Positions 60,023-64,000 of a stretch of 64,000 nucleotides of DNA are shown in pieces. Numbering within the stretch: position 1 is the first letter of the stretch; each line of letters begins with the position of its first letter. The translations under genes were made by a program, and so were the position numbers. Origin of the DNA: Bremerella volcania (GTDB taxonomy: Bacteria > Planctomycetota > Planctomycetia > Pirellulales > Pirellulaceae); the NCBI RefSeq assembly GCF_007748115.1, contig NZ_CP036289.1, positions 4,588,001 to 4,652,000 on the forward strand, in the 5' to 3' direction. The notes under the pieces are model-generated. The model was not told the origin of the DNA. It worked only from the letters and a program-made list of their open reading frames with translations, and did not search any database.

Positions 60023-63000
60023 CTATTCGATCGTCACGAATTCGTCCAGGTTTAATATCAAGTGGGCCACGCTCGTCAGGGCCGCGTGCTCGACAGGATC
60101 AAGCGAAGGGTCCGCAGGCGATTCACCAACCGACAGCAACTTCTTCGCCTCTTCCGGCGACTGGGTAAAGTGCTGGCGGAAGAAGTTTAAGTTCTCTGCC
60201 AGGATTTCAAGCGTTTCTTCGTCCGCGGCACGAGCGATTGCCAAGCGATACATATTGGCCAGGCGGTCTCGATCATCCTTGGCTTCTGCATTTAGCGCCT
60301 GCTTCGCCAGATGTCGGGCACTTTCGAGAAACGTCTTATCGTTCATCAAAACCAAAGCCTGAAGCGGCGTGTTGGTACGTGTCGCACGTACGGTGCATAC
60401 TTCGCGGCTGCCGGCATCGAAGATCGTTTGCCGCGGCGGATTGACGGCCCGCTTCCAGTAGGTGTACATGCTCTTGCGATACAAGCTTTCACCAGCATCC
60501 TGCTTGTAGCGAATGCCGGCACTCGATGCGACGGTCGACCAGAGCCCTGTCGGCTGATATGGTTTCACCGACGCCCCACCCACTTTCTCACTGAGCAAAC
60601 CACTGGCTTGCAGAGCCACATCACGAATCGAATAACCATCGGCGCGGTAACGCGGCCCCCGGGCAATCAGGCGGTTTTCAGGATCACGTTGGCGGAGTTC
60701 TGGTCGATGAATGGACGACTGGCGGTAGGCAGCACTGGTGACAATTAAGCGATGCATGGCTTTCATGTCCCAGCCTGACTCGATGAATTCGACCGCCAGC
60801 CAATCCAACAGTTGGGGATGGCTGGGCGCTTCTCCTTGAAGCCCGAAGTCTTCGACCGTTTTCACCAGTCCAACCCCAAAGTGATCTTGCCACATACGAT
60901 TAACGATCACTCGTGCGGTCAAAGGGTTCTCGCGCGAAACCAACCAGCGCGCCAATTCCAAACGATTGCCAGGCTGAGCGTTCGACTCGGCCGAGAACAA
61001 TTCGGCAGGCACCGCTCGAGTGAGTGGCTCATCCTTGACCGGTTCATTGTATTGACCGCGATTGAGCAAGTAGATCGGCTCGTCGTTGCCTTGCCGCTCC
61101 CGCATGATCATGACGTTCACCTCGGGGCCTGCTTCGCGGCGGAACTGTTGCTCTGCTTTCTTTAGCTGAAGCTCTGCCTTGGCCAGGGGCTCGTCAATGG
61201 ACTGATAATACTTGCGAATGACTTCCAGATCTTTTGGTTTTCGCTTGTCGCTGGCCTTCGCCAAGGCCGCCTGCACTTCCGTGGTCAAGCCTTCTTCCGT
61301 GATTCTTCCCGCATCGGCATGGTCCGAGAAGGCAAACCTCGCTTTCCCGATCGCGTGGTTGGCATACTGGCTGCCAAACTTTAGCTCGATGGTGAGCTTC
61401 TCTTCATCTTCGATCGAAACAGGCTCGGCAAATCGAATGACGGCAGTCACGGGCTCTGGCTTCACATCCGGTCCGAACACCGCCCAACCGGTACTTGCCT
61501 TGTTGTCCAGGATGTTCTTTACCGGGTAACTATCTTGCTCGAAGGATGCCGTCGCCGACTGCAGAGCGACGGGTTTCCCGTTCTGAAATACGTTCACGCT
61601 CGTCAGAACGAAATTTCCATTGACACTCGGGGCAAGCTGTCGCGGCTTGGCAAATGCATCATCCGGCAACGCCTCTAATTGCAAAGCGGTTAACACCTTC
61701 TGCCGTGGCTGAACCGTGATGCTGTAAACAATCTCGGTCGACTTGTTTCCGCCTGAATAGCGAAGAGTGTCGTCCCCTTCGATCACCAGTTGGCCGTCAC
61801 CTTCGAGATTCACCTCTTTGAGCGCGGCCGGAACCCAGGCAATCAAATCTTTTTCTTGCGGTCCCTCGTATTCGCTCAGCCAACGCTGCATGCGTTCAGG
61901 GATGCCGGACTTGGCGACTTCCAATGCTTTCTGGGCCTGGTCACGATCAGCAACCGTGGTCGGCGAGACACGGGCCAGGGGCGAACTGGTTTTCATCGTT
62001 GGATTGGCGTCGATACCACGCCCGATGCCACGTTCGCCAATGTTGTTGAAGTAACCGTAGAACTGGTAGAACTCGCGTTGGCTCAATGGATCGTATTTAT
62101 GATCATGGCAGCGTGCACATCCCATGGTGAGCCCCAGCCAGACGGTTGAGGTCGTCTCGACACGATCGATGACGTTCTCGACGAAAAACTCTTCGGCCAG
62201 TGCGCCCCCTTCGGCGTTCTGGCGATGATTGCGATTAAACGCGGTTGCCAGTCGCTGTGAATCCGTTGCATCGGGCAACATATCGCCCGCGATCTGCTCG
62301 ATGGTGAACTGGTCGAATGGCATGTTCTGGTGCATGGCCTGAATCACCCAGTCTCGCCACGGCCAGTTCGTCCGTTCGTTATCGTTCTGGTACCCATCGG
62401 TATCGGCGTACCGCGCAGCGTCGAGCCAGCGTAGCGATTGATGCTCGGCGTAGGCCATCGAACCTAGCAATTCGTCCACGGCTTCGGCATAGGCGGCATC
62501 GCTCGGATCGGCTAGGAACTTCTCTTGAAGTTCAATCGGTGGCAACAGCCCGGTGAGCGTTAACGATGCGCGCCGCAGTCGTGTCGCCGGGTCCGCTTCG
62601 GCAGATGGAGAAAGCGCCTCTTCGATGAGTCGTTTACCAATGAACGCATCAATGGGATTCGCCGACCAGCGGGCCTTCACCTCTTCCGGCCATGGAGCGG
62701 ACGTCACATCCTCTTTCGGCACTTCCGGTCGCTGGGGGATCTCGAAAGCCCAGTGACGCTGGTACTCAGCCCCCTGTTGGATCCACAAATCGAGAATCCT
62801 CTTTTCCTCTTCCGACAGAGTACGATTCGAGTCTGGCGGGGGCATCTTGACGAACTCGTCGTCGCTATGAATTCGCACATGCAGCTGACTGGCCTTCAGA
62901 TCACCAGGCACTACACCAGCGTACCCCCCGAGGTCTTTCAACAGATTCTCTTGGCTGTCTAACCGAAATTCGGATTCTTGGTTCTTCGAATCCGGTCCAT

Positions 63001-63151
63001 GGCAATGAAAGCAGCGGTCGGAGAGGATCGGCTGAACCTGGGTACGAAAGTCGATTTTCTCCTCGGCCTGACCTACGCAGGAAACCATCAGGAGCGTGAG
63101 TAAGCCGAGAGCGCCGATCACGTTACGCCCAAAATACCGTAAAATGAACAT
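60023..63151 (-). CDS. DUF1549/DUF1553 'planctomycete cytochrome c' (PSD1) protein
   Basis: A 1042-residue exported protein with a signal peptide (about 1-29, ending CVGQAEE). It opens with a planctomycete cytochrome c domain, heme motif CFHCHGPDSKNQ; DUF1549 (about 160-370) follows with RWLDAARYADTDGYQND and a second CxxCH (GCARCHDHKYDPLSQ); a beta-rich middle region of about 250 residues (about 440-690) and the C-terminal DUF1553 (about 740-1000; LARWLVSRENPLTARVIVNR) complete it. It is the PSD1 family protein usually paired with DUF1501, encoded 51 bases downstream. A periplasmic, heme-containing complex is likely; substrate unknown. Confidence 0.9.
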   Translation of the reverse strand: MFILRYFGRNVIGALGLLTLLMVSCVGQAEEKIDFRTQVQPILSDRCFHCHGPDSKNQESEFRLDSQENLLKDLGGYAGVVPGDLKASQLHVRIHSDDEFVKMPPPDSNRTLSEEEKRILDLWIQQGAEYQRHWAFEIPQRPEVPKEDVTSAPWPEEVKARWSANPIDAFIGKRLIEEALSPSAEADPATRLRRASLTLTGLLPPIELQEKFLADPSDAAYAEAVDELLGSMAYAEHQSLRWLDAARYADTDGYQNDNERTNWPWRDWVIQAMHQNMPFDQFTIEQIAGDMLPDATDSQRLATAFNRNHRQNAEGGALAEEFFVENVIDRVETTSTVWLGLTMGCARCHDHKYDPLSQREFYQFYGYFNNIGERGIGRGIDANPTMKTSSPLARVSPTTVADRDQAQKALEVAKSGIPERMQRWLSEYEGPQEKDLIAWVPAALKEVNLEGDGQLVIEGDDTLRYSGGNKSTEIVYSITVQPRQKVLTALQLEALPDDAFAKPRQLAPSVNGNFVLTSVNVFQNGKPVALQSATASFEQDSYPVKNILDNKASTGWAVFGPDVKPEPVTAVIRFAEPVSIEDEEKLTIELKFGSQYANHAIGKARFAFSDHADAGRITEEGLTTEVQAALAKASDKRKPKDLEVIRKYYQSIDEPLAKAELQLKKAEQQFRREAGPEVNVMIMRERQGNDEPIYLLNRGQYNEPVKDEPLTRAVPAELFSAESNAQPGNRLELARWLVSRENPLTARVIVNRMWQDHFGVGLVKTVEDFGLQGEAPSHPQLLDWLAVEFIESGWDMKAMHRLIVTSAAYRQSSIHRPELRQRDPENRLIARGPRYRADGYSIRDVALQASGLLSEKVGGASVKPYQPTGLWSTVASSAGIRYKQDAGESLYRKSMYTYWKRAVNPPRQTIFDAGSREVCTVRATRTNTPLQALVLMNDKTFLESARHLAKQALNAEAKDDRDRLANMYRLAIARAADEETLEILAENLNFFRQHFTQSPEEAKKLLSVGESPADPSLDPVEHAALTSVAHLILNLDEFVTIE

Positions 63152-63184
63152 GAAGCATCTAGCGTGGGATTTTATGGGAAATCA

Positions 63185-63198
63185 AGGTAGGCTTACCT
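63185..63198. promoter_or_regulatory. inverted repeat upstream of the PSD1 gene
   Basis: AGGTA-GGCT-TACCT lies 34-47 bases upstream of the PSD1 start on the minus strand and within the divergent gap with the sigma factor gene. Related half-site AGGTAAGC occurs at about 63269. It looks like an operator; no regulator can be named. Confidence 0.35.
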
Positions 63199-63317
63199 AT
63201 CATACTCCCGATTTGCCATTATCCTGCCGCGCAATTTCGTAACATTGTTTTTTCCGAGAATTTAAGGCAGGTAAGCTGGAATCTGGGAGTAATAGGTTAA
63301 GCATCAAAACCCTGAAC

Positions 63318-63842
63318 ATGGGCTCCGACGTGGAAAAAGATCGATTTCTCACATTATTTCTGAGACACGAGCGCGAGTTGGCGGCAATCGCCAGGGCTTC
63401 GCTGCCCGATTGGAATGCCGTGGACGACGTCTTGCAGGAAGCCAGTCTGGTCATGTGGAGAAAGATCGATCAACTCCAAGCCGACGACGAGTTCATTCCC
63501 TGGGCACGAATGGTCTTACGGTTCGAGGTGCTGAAATATCGCCGTAGTTGCAGCCGTGATCGACTGCTATTGGACGACGATCTGGTGGCCTTGATCGCAA
63601 TCGAAGCCAAAGACGAGACATCCGAATACGTCCAGGAACAACGTTCCGCGATTCGTGCCTGTCTGGGCAAATTCTCGGCGGAACATCAAAAGCTTTTGCT
63701 GGCCCCATACACGCGTGAAGAAGCCGTTAAAGAAATGGCGGAAGCCGCCGGAAAGACGGCCAACAGTCTTTATAAGCGTCTGGGACGCCTACGAACGAAA
63801 CTGCACGACTGCGTTCGGATGCAACTGGAAACCGCGTCATGA
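63318..63842 (+). CDS. ECF-family sigma factor (planctomycete type)
   Basis: A 174-residue sigma-70 family factor. Region 2 shows LPDWNAVDDVLQEASLVMWR and FIPWARMVLRFEVLKYRRSC; region 4 is KEMAEAAGKTANSLYKRLGRLRTKL. The degree of divergence in region 4 fits the planctomycete-specific ECF groups associated with FecR/LamG-type membrane partners. Its stop overlaps the following gene's start by four bases (ATGA), so the partner is translationally coupled. It is divergent from the PSD1/DUF1501 operon, which it might regulate (inference). Confidence 0.85.
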   Translation: MGSDVEKDRFLTLFLRHERELAAIARASLPDWNAVDDVLQEASLVMWRKIDQLQADDEFIPWARMVLRFEVLKYRRSCSRDRLLLDDDLVALIAIEAKDETSEYVQEQRSAIRACLGKFSAEHQKLLLAPYTREEAVKEMAEAAGKTANSLYKRLGRLRTKLHDCVRMQLETAS

Positions 63843-64000
63843 GCAACGAACCGTCCAAACCGACCGATGAATTGATCGAGCGTTACTTCCTCGATCCACA
63901 GTCCTTATCCGATGCCGAGCAAGCGACACTCGTTCGCGCACTGCAGGAAGACCCCAGCGTGCGCAGTCGTTTTCGCGTTGCCGCATTCATCGATGCGGAA
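63839..64000 (+). CDS. probable anti-sigma/FecR-like partner of the ECF factor (3' end outside window)
   Basis: Only the first 54 residues are inside the window. They read as a short soluble helical domain (ELIERYFLDPQSLSDAEQAT, VRALQEDPSVRSRFRV), a form seen at the N-terminus of planctomycete FecR/LamG proteins that follow ECF sigma genes. The ATG overlaps the sigma stop as ATGA. A transmembrane segment and an outer sensor domain would be expected downstream of the window edge; this cannot be checked here. Confidence 0.6.
   Translation, partial: MSNEPSKPTDELIERYFLDPQSLSDAEQATLVRALQEDPSVRSRFRVAAFIDAE

Overview
This 64 kb window looks like a chromosomal segment of a planctomycete of the Pirellulales, most likely near Blastopirellula/Bremerella. 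The evidence is the density of families that are expanded or confined to that group: DUF1559 pseudopilin-like proteins with an H-X9-DG tail, paired DUF1592/DUF1552 and DUF1549-DUF1553/DUF1501 proteins with 'planctomycete cytochrome c' domains, a PVC-type heme-binding giant protein, DUF1080 sugar-hydrolase-like proteins, an ECF sigma factor next to a Ser/Thr kinase, and an exported protein with an LEDRRMMAGD N-terminus. The genus is my inference; no 16S or marker gene is present. I see no insertion sequence, prophage, CRISPR array or rRNA.

Layout. 1-3.7 kb: thioesterase fragment, HAD phosphatase, PQQ-type propeller protein, thioredoxin/c-heme/PDZ protein. 3.7-8.8 kb (minus strand): an envelope protein with hexapeptide repeats, a DUF1080 protein, a tiny exported protein with six regularly spaced Cys-Cys pairs, a Cys/His-rich exported protein, a radical SAM protein and an SMP-30-like lactonase. 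8.9-12 kb: CysQ-like nucleotidase, Rieske protein, DAHP synthase, a membrane-anchored unknown. 12-14 kb: a RegB/RegA redox two-component pair. 14.3-28.6 kb: one long plus-strand respiratory unit holding Alternative Complex III (ActA, ActB, ActC, an ActD-ActE fusion, ActF), a small unknown membrane protein, a SCO copper chaperone and a caa3-type cytochrome c oxidase (subunits II, I, III, IV and a second III-like subunit). 28.5-34 kb: ABC-F ATPase, tRNA-Cys, an odd tRNA-like gene followed by an apparently structured non-coding stretch, a slipin, and a HAD-IIA phosphatase behind a strong sigma-54 promoter match. 34-46 kb: a CheB-CheR-PAS-kinase-receiver hybrid, a lipoprotein plus DUF1559 pair, a propeller protein, an ECF sigma/Ser-Thr kinase pair, and an exported DJ-1/PfpI protein. 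46-64 kb: a 1612-residue multidomain heme/copper protein, a TerB-like/AAA+/zinc-ribbon protein, a DUF1592-DUF1552 pair, L-serine dehydratase, a DUF1549/1553-DUF1501 pair, and at the right edge an ECF sigma factor with the beginning of its probable anti-sigma/FecR-like partner.

How it works together. The core is an aerobic respiratory module: menaquinol is expected to be oxidised by ACIII and electrons passed through the tethered ActE cytochrome and the cytochrome domain of subunit II to the type A2 oxidase. RegBA, a quinone/redox-sensing pair, sits directly upstream and is a natural candidate regulator. The remaining parts are envelope and secreted proteins, many with c-type heme motifs, and signalling proteins typical of planctomycetes. 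The least understood items are the CC-heptad protein, the hexad-repeat protein, the tRNA-like gene with its structured downstream region, and the small gene between actF and the SCO gene.
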